Of a stretch of DNA of 10,031 nt, positions 1 through 6,257 are shown piece after piece. The notes under the pieces are model-generated. The model was given only the letters and a program-made list of their open reading frames with translations. It did not search any database and was not told where the DNA came from. This DNA is from an uncultured Eubacteriales bacterium. Its GTDB lineage: Bacteria > Bacillota > Clostridia > Oscillospirales > Acutalibacteraceae. Every line of letters begins with the position of its first letter. Position 1 is the stretch's first letter. A program made the translations under genes and the position numbers. The DNA is taken from NCBI GenBank assembly GCA_934444895.1, contig CAKSDA010000054.1, positions 1-10,031 on the forward strand, given 5' to 3'.

Positions 1-314
1 AACTTTGTTATGAAGAGAAAAATTTAATAGGCTTTTTATACGGTAAAATTGACCATCCCAACCATAAAGGATTTATTAAAGTTGGGTACGGTTACATAAT
101 GGAATTTTATGTGTTACCTGAATTTCGCCGTAAAGGATATGGCAAACAGATGTATTCACATTTAGAAAAATTGTTAATAACGGACGGTGCTAAGGGTTTT
201 TATTTAACATCAGACCCTGTTACCGGTAAACCGTTTTGGTTGGCTTGCGGGTACAAGTGCACAGGCGAAATATCTCCCGAAAACAATCAGGAAATATATG
301 AAAAGAGAGCATAA
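1..314 (+). CDS. GNAT family N-acetyltransferase, 5' end outside the window
   Basis: The reading frame is open from the left edge (first full codon at base 3) to the TAA at 312-314, so only the last 104 residues or so are visible. The GNAT acetyl-CoA binding motif A is present as VLPEFRRKGYGKQM, with the R-x-x-G-x-G pattern that grips the CoA pyrophosphate. It is followed by the usual helix and by a motif-B-like FWLACGYK near the C-terminus. These enzymes move an acetyl group from acetyl-CoA to an amine; the substrate cannot be read from the fragment. An ATG at 99 lies inside the fold and is not a sensible start, because the residues before it (FLYGKIDHPNHKG, GYGYI) also look coding. The next gene starts two bases after the stop, so the two are probably co-transcribed. 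Confidence 0.85.
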   Translation, partial: LCYEEKNLIGFLYGKIDHPNHKGFIKVGYGYIMEFYVLPEFRRKGYGKQMYSHLEKLLITDGAKGFYLTSDPVTGKPFWLACGYKCTGEISPENNQEIYEKRA

Positions 315-316
315 AA

Positions 317-1669
317 ATGTTTCATTTTATGAACCTTGAGCCGTCTGCTTTTTTTAAAATTGCAGACGGCAATAAAACAATCGAACTGCGGCTGAATGAT
401 GAAAAGCGGCAAAAAATCAATATCGGTGACAGGATAGAATTTCGTTGCAGTGAAATAAATTCTATTATTTTTGCGGAGGTTATAAAGATGCATAAATTTC
501 CCGATTTTGAGCAGTTGTATAAGGCTTTGCCCTTGGAGAAATGTGGGTATTCCAAAGACGACTTAAAAACAGCGCACTACACGGATATGGAAAAGTATTA
601 TACAAAGGAGCAGATTGAAAAATATGGTGCATTGGGAATAGAACTCCAAAAAATCAATGCGATCGTAGATGTAAAAGCAAGCCTTTTTGATTCCGAAGTT
701 CTAACGCTTCTTGCACCGAGTGTCTATGATCCTACACCGGAGCGCTTAAAACGCAGGGCAGAAAAATACAAGGCAGACAAAAATGTTTTTGTATATGCCT
801 GCAAAACAAACGGAGTATACACAGGTATTGTTGTGTTCGAAGTGGAAAACGGCACTGCCGAGATTTTGAATATTTCAGTGAAATACGAATACCGCAAAAA
901 AGGTATCGGTCAAAAGTTTGTTGACTTTATTTTATATCAATTCCCGGCAGATGTTATCATAGCCGAAACCGATGACGAGGCGGCCGGGTTTTACAAAAAG
1001 TGCGGATTTTCAGTTACACCGACCGAAAAAGTCGGTGGTACAGAACGGTATTTTTGCAAATTATCCGCTGTTGCCGAACATTATAACCTACTAATTGAAG
1101 AAAACAATGACCCCGTGCGCGACCCGGAACCGCTGCGAAAATATATGGACAAATGGGACGGTAAGCAGTTTATTGATTCGTTACAGCTGACAAAAGAAAA
1201 ATCCGTGCTTGAAATCGGTGTGGGCACAGGCCGGCTTGGCACTCAAACGGTGCCCGAATGTCATAAATTTTTCGGCATTGATATTTCACAAAAAACCATA
1301 AAACGGGCAAAGGAAAATCTGAAAAAGCACAGTAATATAATGCTCATTTGCGGAGATTTTATGAGCTATGATTTTGAACGCAAATTCGATGTGATTTACT
1401 CTTCCCTCACCTTTATGCATTTAAAGGACAAGCAAGCGGCGATCAATAAAATAAAGTCGCTGTTAAACAACGGCGGCCGATTTGTGCTTTCCATAGACAA
1501 AAACCAAAGTGATACCATTGATTACGGCGCACGGAAAATTAAAATTCACCCCGACCACAAAGAGGATATTATGAGATATATCAATCAAAGCGGAATGGAA
1601 ATTACCGAAACCATTGAAACCGAATTCGCCTATGTTTTTATTGTTGCAAATAACAAAACGCATAGTTGA
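317..1669 (+). CDS. Three-domain protein: ASCH domain + GNAT acetyltransferase + class I SAM methyltransferase
   Basis: The 450-residue chain reads as three domains. Residues 1-113 resemble an ASCH (PUA-like, RNA-binding) domain with the G-x-K-T-x-E-x-R signature (GNKTIELRLND, 18-28) and IGDRIEF. Residues 114-250 are GNAT-like, with motif A YRKKGIGQK (192-200) and AAGFYKKCGF (222-231). Residues 254-450 are a Rossmann methyltransferase: motif I VLEIGVGTGR (297-306), acidic GIDIS (320-324), GDF (346-348), FDVIYSSLTFMHL (357-369) and GGRFVLSI. HYNLLIEENNDPVRDPEPL at 255-273 looks like the natural N-terminus of a stand-alone methyltransferase, which supports a fusion. The start may be ATG 317 or ATG 329; the latter gives MNLEPSAFF. 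The ribosome binding site is weak (AAGAGAG), consistent with translational coupling to the GNAT gene two bases upstream. The substrate is unknown; RNA or nucleotide modification is only a guess from the ASCH domain. Confidence 0.85.
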   Translation: MFHFMNLEPSAFFKIADGNKTIELRLNDEKRQKINIGDRIEFRCSEINSIIFAEVIKMHKFPDFEQLYKALPLEKCGYSKDDLKTAHYTDMEKYYTKEQIEKYGALGIELQKINAIVDVKASLFDSEVLTLLAPSVYDPTPERLKRRAEKYKADKNVFVYACKTNGVYTGIVVFEVENGTAEILNISVKYEYRKKGIGQKFVDFILYQFPADVIIAETDDEAAGFYKKCGFSVTPTEKVGGTERYFCKLSAVAEHYNLLIEENNDPVRDPEPLRKYMDKWDGKQFIDSLQLTKEKSVLEIGVGTGRLGTQTVPECHKFFGIDISQKTIKRAKENLKKHSNIMLICGDFMSYDFERKFDVIYSSLTFMHLKDKQAAINKIKSLLNNGGRFVLSIDKNQSDTIDYGARKIKIHPDHKEDIMRYINQSGMEITETIETEFAYVFIVANNKTHS

Positions 1670-1691
1670 GAAATGCTAAAATAATCGGTTA

Positions 1692-1720
1692 TTGAAATTG
1701 GCACTTATACAAAATACAAT
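1692..1720 (+). promoter_or_regulatory. Promoter of the first XRE regulator gene
   Basis: TTGAAA at 1692-1697 and TACAAT at 1715-1720 are separated by exactly 17 bp, a good housekeeping-sigma promoter. The block TACAATATAAG recurs at the same place in the promoter of the second XRE gene (2969-2979). The ribosome binding site GGAGGG lies just downstream at 1730-1735, so the leader is very short. Confidence 0.7.
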
Positions 1721-1743
1721 ATAAGCATAGGAGGGTATTATGG

Positions 1744-2856
1744 ATGAACGATTTTGGAAAACGGCTGAAAGATTTAAGAAAATCAACAGCCACAACACAG
1801 GAACAATTAGCGGTTGCTTTGGGTATTTCCTATCAGGCAGTATCTAAGTGGGAAAACGGAATTGGACTTCCGGACATTTCTCTTTTGCCGGGAATTTCAA
1901 GCTTTTTTGGGGTAAGTACCGATTGGCTGCTTGGAATTGATGCTAAATGTTCCGACAAAGTTATTGAGAATGTACTTAGCGAAGTGTTTCGTTTAAAACA
2001 TATTGCAAAAGCGACGGAAGGCATTGAGCTTATAGAAAAAACGCTGAAGACTTATCCTAACAACCATCAACTGCTTGCAGAGTGGGCAGAGCTTAGTGTT
2101 AGCACCTTTGAGCCGAACTGCGAAAAAGAGAAGTGGCTGAAACAAATTGAAGATAAAACCAATATTGTATTGCGTGATTGCGCGGACGATTATGTTCGGT
2201 ATAAAGCAAAATTAGCGCTGACCCTTGCTTATTCTTTCTGTGGAAAAAGAGAAAAGGCCGAAAGACTGTGCGATACTTTCCCTGATAAAGCTTATTCAAG
2301 AGTAGAAATGCATTCCATGACTGCCATGCCGAAAGAACGGATTAAGTACAAGCGCACCTGTATATGTTGTGACCTTGAAAAATTACTTATAGATATTTTG
2401 AGTATTACAAAACACCACTACTGCTTTGCCGACCCAAATGAAGCAATACCGATTTGCAATATTGCCATGAACATTATAAACACAGTCGGTAATGAAGGCT
2501 TTTTGATCGGTTATTCTGCAGAAGTGTATAGCGACCTTGCAAATTCATATGCCAAACTAAAAGATAAAGAAAATGTTATTACAAATGTCAAAAAAGCATT
2601 CGAAGAGTATTTATCGCTTGATTATATCACTTATAATGGTGACTACCACTATACCTCGCCATTGCTTAAAGGAGAAATTTTTAACAAGGAAAAAATGGAG
2701 TACTATGCGCCTATTTCTGCAACAGAAGGCTATATTCAAATAATTTCCCAAAGGCGTTCGTATGATTGGCTGAAAAATGACTCTGACTTTGTAGCACTGC
2801 TCGAAGATATGAAATCAAGAGCCATTCCTTATTCTGGCGGGAATCCCGCCCGTTAA
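1744..2856 (+). CDS. XRE-family transcriptional regulator with long helical C-terminal domain
   Basis: Residues 1-65 are a classic HTH_3/XRE DNA-binding domain: RLKDLRKSTATTQEQLAVALGI, then the recognition helix in SYQAVSKWENGIGLPDISLLP and the closing FFGVSTDWLLGI. The remaining 300 residues are mostly helical and include pieces that look TPR-like (HQLLAEWAELSV, ALTLAYSFCGKREKAERLCDTFP, SDLANSYAKLKDKENVITNVKKAFEEYL), so this part probably binds a ligand, peptide or partner protein. A CICCD motif sits at 206-210. ATG 1744 is preferred: GGAGGG at 1730-1735 is well spaced. The out-of-frame ATG at 1740 opens only a short frame. The gene has its own promoter and ends in a GC hairpin that overlaps its last codons. 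The target genes are unknown; autoregulation and control of neighbours is typical. Confidence 0.88.
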   Translation: MNDFGKRLKDLRKSTATTQEQLAVALGISYQAVSKWENGIGLPDISLLPGISSFFGVSTDWLLGIDAKCSDKVIENVLSEVFRLKHIAKATEGIELIEKTLKTYPNNHQLLAEWAELSVSTFEPNCEKEKWLKQIEDKTNIVLRDCADDYVRYKAKLALTLAYSFCGKREKAERLCDTFPDKAYSRVEMHSMTAMPKERIKYKRTCICCDLEKLLIDILSITKHHYCFADPNEAIPICNIAMNIINTVGNEGFLIGYSAEVYSDLANSYAKLKDKENVITNVKKAFEEYLSLDYITYNGDYHYTSPLLKGEIFNKEKMEYYAPISATEGYIQIISQRRSYDWLKNDSDFVALLEDMKSRAIPYSGGNPAR

Positions 2857-2932
2857 AATGATTCAAATGCCGCCTGTTTTCTGCAGGCGGCAGAAAGGCA
2901 AGGATCTTTCCAATCGCAGGTTGGAAAGATCC
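2836..2932. other. Cluster of three hairpins between the two XRE genes
   Basis: Three perfect stems follow each other within 97 bases: GGCGGG/CCCGCC with loop AAT (2836-2850, overlapping the stop region of the upstream gene); GCCGCCTG/CAGGCGGC with a 7-base loop (2869-2891); and a 12-bp stem GGATCTTTCCAA/TTGGAAAGATCC with a 7-base loop TCGCAGG (2902-2932). None is followed by a T-run, so they are not textbook intrinsic terminators. They could stop or stabilise transcripts, act as protein binding sites, or mark a small repeat element. The promoter of the next gene begins at 2946, just after the last stem. Confidence 0.6.
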
Positions 2933-2945
2933 AATATCTGCGTTA

Positions 2946-2974
2946 TTGATTAAAGGCATAGCGGTATTTACAAT
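2946..2974 (+). promoter_or_regulatory. Promoter of the second XRE regulator gene
   Basis: TTGATT (2946-2951), a 17-bp spacer and TACAAT (2969-2974), followed by ATAAG exactly as in the promoter at 1692. The 8-bp palindrome GTAGCTAC at 2981-2988 sits at the expected transcription start and could be an operator. The ribosome binding site AGGAGGG is at 3002-3008. Confidence 0.68.
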
Positions 2975-3015
2975 ATAAGTGTAGCTACAAGAAAAAATTT
3001 TTAGGAGGGCGAAAT

Positions 3016-3711
3016 ATGGAAAGTTTAAAGCTTTATGATACCATTTCGTTTTACAGAAAAAGACAGGGGCTCACGCAGGAGGAATTGGCAAAAAAATTAG
3101 GCGTGACCAATCAATCGGTATCAAAATGGGAGTCGGCGCAGTGTTGTCCGGATATTGGACTATTGCCGGCACTTGCCGATATTTTTGAAATAAGCATTGA
3201 CGAGCTGTTCGGACGCAAAAACGAAAAAGAAATTCACTATGACCTTTGCTCCGAGCTCCCTTGGAGTGATGATAATACCATTCGGGTTTTCAGGACTTTG
3301 GGAAAGAAAATTTTAGAATCTACCGACGAAAACGGTTGGATCAATGTCGCCTTTCCGAAGGACTGTTATAAAACCGACGGACGTTTTTTTAAGGTTGAAG
3401 TTATGGGCAATTTAAACTGTGACACGAGCATTAATGGAGATGTTGTTTGTCATAAAAACATTGAATGCAACGACATCAACGGCGATGTCAAAGAGTGCCG
3501 CGGTAATGTTTCCTGTGCGGGAGATATAAATGGCAAAGTGAGTTGCGGGAATAATGTGACTTGTGGAGATAATATTTCTGGCAATGTCAGCTGCGGAAAT
3601 AATGTGACTTGCGGAAAAAGCATTGAAGGCGATGTGGACTGCGGCGGCAAGGTTGAATGCAAGGAAATTAAAGGCAATGTTGAATGTCATGGCGACATTA
3701 TTTATAAATAA
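3016..3711 (+). CDS. XRE-family regulator with cysteine-ladder beta-solenoid C-terminus
   Basis: Residues 6-66 form an XRE DNA-binding domain (RKRQGLTQEELAKKLGVTN, QSVSKWESAQCCPDIGLLP, IFEISIDELFG). A linker region (67-130) contains ELPWSDDNTIRV. From about residue 131 to the end the chain is a strict repeat of the type GNVxCGxNVxC, with cysteines at 135, 145, 151, 161, 167, 177, 183, 193, 199, 209, 215 and 224. The spacing alternates 10 and 6, a 16-residue period broken only at the last step (9). This pattern with G-N/D-V turns predicts a right-handed beta-solenoid resembling bactofilin-like polymer-forming domains, with cysteines stacked in two columns. Similar repeat-tailed XRE proteins occur in other clostridia (recalled, not searched). 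Start ATG 3016 has AGGAGGG at 3002-3008. The tail may assemble, bind metal or respond to redox state; none of this is shown by sequence alone. Confidence 0.85.
   Translation: MESLKLYDTISFYRKRQGLTQEELAKKLGVTNQSVSKWESAQCCPDIGLLPALADIFEISIDELFGRKNEKEIHYDLCSELPWSDDNTIRVFRTLGKKILESTDENGWINVAFPKDCYKTDGRFFKVEVMGNLNCDTSINGDVVCHKNIECNDINGDVKECRGNVSCAGDINGKVSCGNNVTCGDNISGNVSCGNNVTCGKSIEGDVDCGGKVECKEIKGNVECHGDIIYK
3418..3687 (+). repeat. Coding repeat: 48-bp units behind the cysteine-ladder solenoid
   Basis: Codons 135-224 of the second XRE gene are built from 16-codon (48-bp) units. The best-preserved pair, around 3538-3620, is close to identical at the DNA level (GGAAATAATGTGACTTG and GGGAATAATGTGACTTG). 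The others are kept only at the protein level, which suggests old duplication plus selection for the cysteine and glycine positions. Confidence 0.75.
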
Positions 3712-3761
3712 AATGCAAATTCATACCTAACCAACCTCAAAACTTTCCGACTATATAGGCG

Positions 3762-3773
3762 TAATGATCATTA
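3762..3773. promoter_or_regulatory. 12-bp palindrome upstream of the sigma factor gene
   Basis: TAATGATCATTA is a perfect 12-bp palindrome ending 18 bases before the sigma gene start codon, between it and the XRE gene. It is a candidate operator. Chance occurrence in AT-rich DNA is possible. Confidence 0.35.
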
Positions 3774-3791
3774 TGAAATTTAAGGTGCGAA

Positions 3792-5432
3792 ATGAAAACA
3801 AACGAAATACTAAAGCTGATTGGTGATAAAGAGTTTCTTGATAAAATTTATCAATTCTCTTACCGAAGATGTAACACTTCTTATGAGGCGGAGGATCTAT
3901 GCTCGGATATCATTCTCGCTGTAATATCCGCCGTACATAAACAAGAACGCATTGAGAATTTTTATGCTTTTGTATGGACTGTTGCGCGCAGAGTTTATGC
4001 CGATTACTGCGAAAATAGAAACAGTGTACGGCAAACAATCAGCATGGAAAACGGTGATTATGCAATCGCGGCAAAAGAGAATGAAATTGATAGTTTTATC
4101 GAAGAAACAGCCGAGCAGGAACAAATAAAGAAAATTTTCGCGGAAATTTCTTTTCTGTCCAAAGATTACCGAGAGGTCATGGTACTTTACTATCTTGATG
4201 AAATGAAGGTAAAATATATAGCAAAAAAGCTCGGTATCAGCGAAACCACCGTAAAACAGCGTTTGTTTTTTGCACGAAATACCGTCAGAAAAGAGGTTGA
4301 AACTATGAATGAAAGAAATTTATCCTTAAAACCGGTGTCGTTGGCGTTTATCGGAACGGGAAATCCCAGCGGCAACGATCCAAGAACAAAAGCAGAGCGA
4401 ATCTTATCGCAAAATCTTGTTTACGCCTGTAAGGATAAAGCAAAAAGTGCCAAGGAACTTTCCGATGAGCTTTGCGTGCCTATGCCATATATTGAGGATG
4501 AACTGGAAATTCAGTTAAAAGGCGAAAACGGCAGTTACGGGCTTTTGCGCAAAATGGGCGACAAGTATATTTCCAATGTGATTATTGTAGAAAACAGTGA
4601 GTTTGACGAGGCAGGAAAAATCTATACGAAGCATTTAGACGAGCTGTGTGAAAAGCTGAAAAATCACTTGCAATCGCACCGCGAGGAATTTTTGAATTTT
4701 CCCTATTTAAGCCGCCAGACCGATTTACGGTTTATTCTTTGGACGCTGATCAGTGAATCGGTCTGGCACCTTAAAGAGCGTGTGAACGAAATTCTTGAAA
4801 CAGAGTTTTTCAAGGGGATTGAGTTACCCCATCGGAAATTCACGACCGTTGCCATTGCCGCCCCGTATGGCACATCTTGCAGTGCTCGCTTTTACGGCTG
4901 CGACGGCAACGAAACGCACGATTTCTGTGGCTATTCTTATGTTTTTATCCGCAATATTTACGGCAGAAGAATGGATCGACATTTTTATTGCGGAGAGAAG
5001 ATTGCCAATGAAGAAAGGCTCCGTTTGACCCTAAAAGCAATCGGTGGAATGGATATAAATACGCTTGACAAAACGCAAAAGGAAATCGCCGCGAAATCGA
5101 TTGAATGCGGTTTTTTAAGAAAAAGCGGAGAGTTTTTAGAGCCGCGAATCGTTGCGATTGAACAAAAGAACTGGGAGAATTTCCGCAATCTTCTTCGTGG
5201 GTACTATGATTCTACTGAGGATATTGCAAAAGAGATTGCCGCCGAACTGCACGCTTACATGGTTTCGCATATTCAAAAGCACCTTTTAAACGAATACAAA
5301 TCATATAACCTATTGGTTGCAGGCATCAACCTTTTAAATGATCTGATTGAAAGGTGCATTGCCGAAAATCTGTTAACAGAGCCTCAACAAAGAATCGGTC
5401 CGGAGGGTGTATTGCTGGTGGTTGAAAAATAA
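3792..5432 (+). CDS. Sigma-70 family (ECF-like) RNA polymerase sigma factor with winged-helix and large C-terminal domain
   Basis: Residues 15-75 resemble sigma region 2 (YEAEDLCSDIILAVIS, then FYAFVWTVARRVYADYCENR). Residues 110-170 are region 4 with a clear helix-turn-helix (LSKDYREVMVLYYLDEMKVKYIAKKLGIS, ETTVKQRLFFARNTVRKEV). Residues 218-268 look like a winged helix (SAKELSDELCVPMPYIEDEL then GLLRKMGDKYISNVII). The remaining 280 residues are an unrecognised domain with four cysteines at 363, 370, 379 and 400, where a metal- or redox-sensing role is conceivable. Plain ECF factors are about 170-200 residues, so this 546-residue protein is greatly extended and the tail probably regulates it in place of a separate anti-sigma. 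ATG 3792 has AAGGTG at 3782-3787. No terminator is visible after the stop. Its final 39 codons recur at 8518-8637. Confidence 0.88.
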   Translation: MKTNEILKLIGDKEFLDKIYQFSYRRCNTSYEAEDLCSDIILAVISAVHKQERIENFYAFVWTVARRVYADYCENRNSVRQTISMENGDYAIAAKENEIDSFIEETAEQEQIKKIFAEISFLSKDYREVMVLYYLDEMKVKYIAKKLGISETTVKQRLFFARNTVRKEVETMNERNLSLKPVSLAFIGTGNPSGNDPRTKAERILSQNLVYACKDKAKSAKELSDELCVPMPYIEDELEIQLKGENGSYGLLRKMGDKYISNVIIVENSEFDEAGKIYTKHLDELCEKLKNHLQSHREEFLNFPYLSRQTDLRFILWTLISESVWHLKERVNEILETEFFKGIELPHRKFTTVAIAAPYGTSCSARFYGCDGNETHDFCGYSYVFIRNIYGRRMDRHFYCGEKIANEERLRLTLKAIGGMDINTLDKTQKEIAAKSIECGFLRKSGEFLEPRIVAIEQKNWENFRNLLRGYYDSTEDIAKEIAAELHAYMVSHIQKHLLNEYKSYNLLVAGINLLNDLIERCIAENLLTEPQQRIGPEGVLLVVEK

Positions 5433-5435
5433 TCT
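5312..5435 (+). repeat. Left copy of a 124-bp direct repeat (3' end of sigma gene)
   Basis: This stretch covers the last 39 codons, the stop and the first bases after the stop of the sigma gene. It matches 8517-8640 at 114 of 124 positions by my base-by-base count, with no gaps. Similarity drops abruptly before ATTGGTTGCAGG and after TAATCT. Confidence 0.9.
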
Positions 5436-5780
5436 ATGTTTTAAGAGTAGGTTTTTCAATTATGTGCTACAAAAATCAGAAAACTTCACCACTGAATAAA
5501 GGGCATTCAAATAATCGGCAGGAAATTTTCAATTTTGAGAACACATAAGAGAATTATTGTATTCTTGTTTGGCACAATCAAACAATCCGCTATTCATATT
5601 GAATATAACGAATTATTTCAAACATTTATCGGCAAAACCGAAACCAAACTTTTCACTCCGCACCTATAGGATAGAGGAAAAATTTTTGATTTAGGTAGGC
5701 TGGCGATAGTTGACCCCGACACGCCACAAATAATAATTGTAGCGTAAAAATATGAGAATTTCTACCGTTTTTTCAGTTTG
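5436..5780. other. Gene-free stretch between the sigma gene and the tRNA fragment terminator
   Basis: AT-rich sequence with no supported gene, RNA or terminator. One plus-strand frame stays open for 57 codons (5496-5666, stop at 5667) in the same frame as the sigma gene, but it has no start codon with a ribosome binding site and no motif I recognise. It may be random or the worn end of an older gene. Confidence 0.5.
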
Positions 5781-5785
5781 ACTTT

Positions 5786-5829
5786 AAAAAAATCCGAACC
5801 CTTCACCGGTAGGTGTTGGGTTCGGATTT
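5786..5829 (-). terminator. Intrinsic terminator downstream of the tRNA-Leu fragment (minus strand)
   Basis: AAATCCGAACCC (5790-5801) pairs with GGGTTCGGATTT (5818-5829), and inside it CACC pairs with GGTG around GGTA. Read on the minus strand, the stem is followed by seven T (complement of A5786-5792). This strong intrinsic terminator sits 8 bases after the tRNA CCA end, as expected of a native tRNA terminator. Confidence 0.85.
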
Positions 5830-5837
5830 GTACTGTT

Positions 5838-5891
5838 TGGTGCGGATAACAGGAGTTGAACCTGCACCGAGTTGCCCCGACTAGAACCTGA
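5838..5891 (-). tRNA. tRNA-Leu 3' half (truncated; probable attachment-site remnant)
   Basis: Read on the minus strand, the sequence has a full T arm (GCAGG-TTCAACT-CCTGT), the 3' acceptor strand TATCCGC, discriminator A and an encoded CCA. It also has a 15-nt class II variable arm (CGGG-GCAA-CTCG with one G-T pair) and the 3' side of an anticodon stem (TCTAG) preceded by CAGGT. The long arm and acceptor sequence match tRNA-Leu; the anticodon would be CAG (complement of 5888-5890) if homology extends that far. Upstream there is no D arm and no matching GCGGATA 5' acceptor strand: similarity ends in the anticodon loop. It therefore cannot be a working tRNA. A break at the anticodon loop with the native terminator kept is what tyrosine integrases leave at the far end of an inserted element. 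Confidence 0.8.
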
Positions 5892-5910
5892 TGGTAACGC
5901 CACCTCGGTG

Positions 5911-5938
5911 AAATTTGAATTACAAGTAATTCAAATTT
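5911..5938. repeat. AT-rich perfect inverted repeat after the toxin gene
   Basis: AAATTTGAATTAC (5911-5923), AA, GTAATTCAAATTT (5926-5938): a 13-bp perfect stem lying between the toxin stop and the tRNA-Leu fragment. It may serve as a weak terminator for the minus-strand toxin operon, but the stem is AT-only in large part and no T-run follows outside it. Confidence 0.55.
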
Positions 5939-5942
5939 AGTT

Positions 5943-6257
5943 TTATTTCGTTCCAAATAAAATTCGCATAAAATCACGCCTGCCGTAAAGTATACGAACA
6001 ATATACACAGTTTCATTCTCCACGCGGTAAAATGCGGTATAATTGCCGCATACAAGATAGCGGTAATCCGTTTCTATGCCCACCGCTCCCGAAAGCGGAG
6101 CGCCGGAATTCGGAAATTCCGCCAACATACGAATATTTTTAAGGATTTTGCTTACCGTGTTGTTTGCTGCCTGCTCGCTTAAAAGCTCATCTGTAATGTA
6201 GGCTTTAGTTTGTTGTAAATCCTTTACGGCTTCGGGTGAAAATTTTATTTCAGCCAT
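5943..6257 (-). CDS. Type II toxin, RelE/ParE family
   Basis: The 104-residue protein starts MAEIKFSPEAVKDLQQTKAYI and contains the family landmarks: the helical N-terminal half, ILKNIRMLAEFPNSGAPLSG, YRYLVCGNYTAFYRVENETVYIVRILYGRRDFMRILF. ParE-type members poison gyrase and RelE-type members cut mRNA on the ribosome. The YRVENETVYIVRILYGRRDF ending is common to both, so the target is not decided. ATG at 6257 (minus) overlaps the antitoxin stop by 8 bases (ATGGCTGA), the usual translational coupling. A GTG at 6266 is possible but lies deeper in the antitoxin gene. The size is standard and no frameshift is seen, so the gene is probably intact. Confidence 0.9.
   Translation of the reverse strand: MAEIKFSPEAVKDLQQTKAYITDELLSEQAANNTVSKILKNIRMLAEFPNSGAPLSGAVGIETDYRYLVCGNYTAFYRVENETVYIVRILYGRRDFMRILFGTK

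Noticed and set aside
3412..3690. Two long minus-strand frames opposite the cysteine-repeat part of the XRE gene.
   Set aside because: They arise from the 48-bp repeat periodicity of the plus-strand gene and show no start signals or recognisable motifs.
5496..5669. A 57-codon open stretch after the sigma gene in the same frame.
   Set aside because: It has no start codon with a ribosome binding site and no known motif. A worn gene end is possible but cannot be supported.
5838..5920. A complete, functional tRNA-Leu at the minus-strand tRNA signal.
   Set aside because: No D arm and no GCGGATA-like 5' acceptor strand are found upstream of the anticodon loop.
5762..6055. A 97-codon minus-strand frame over the tRNA fragment and its terminator.
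   Set aside because: It runs through a tRNA half and a strong terminator hairpin and overlaps the toxin gene in another frame, so it is not a plausible protein.
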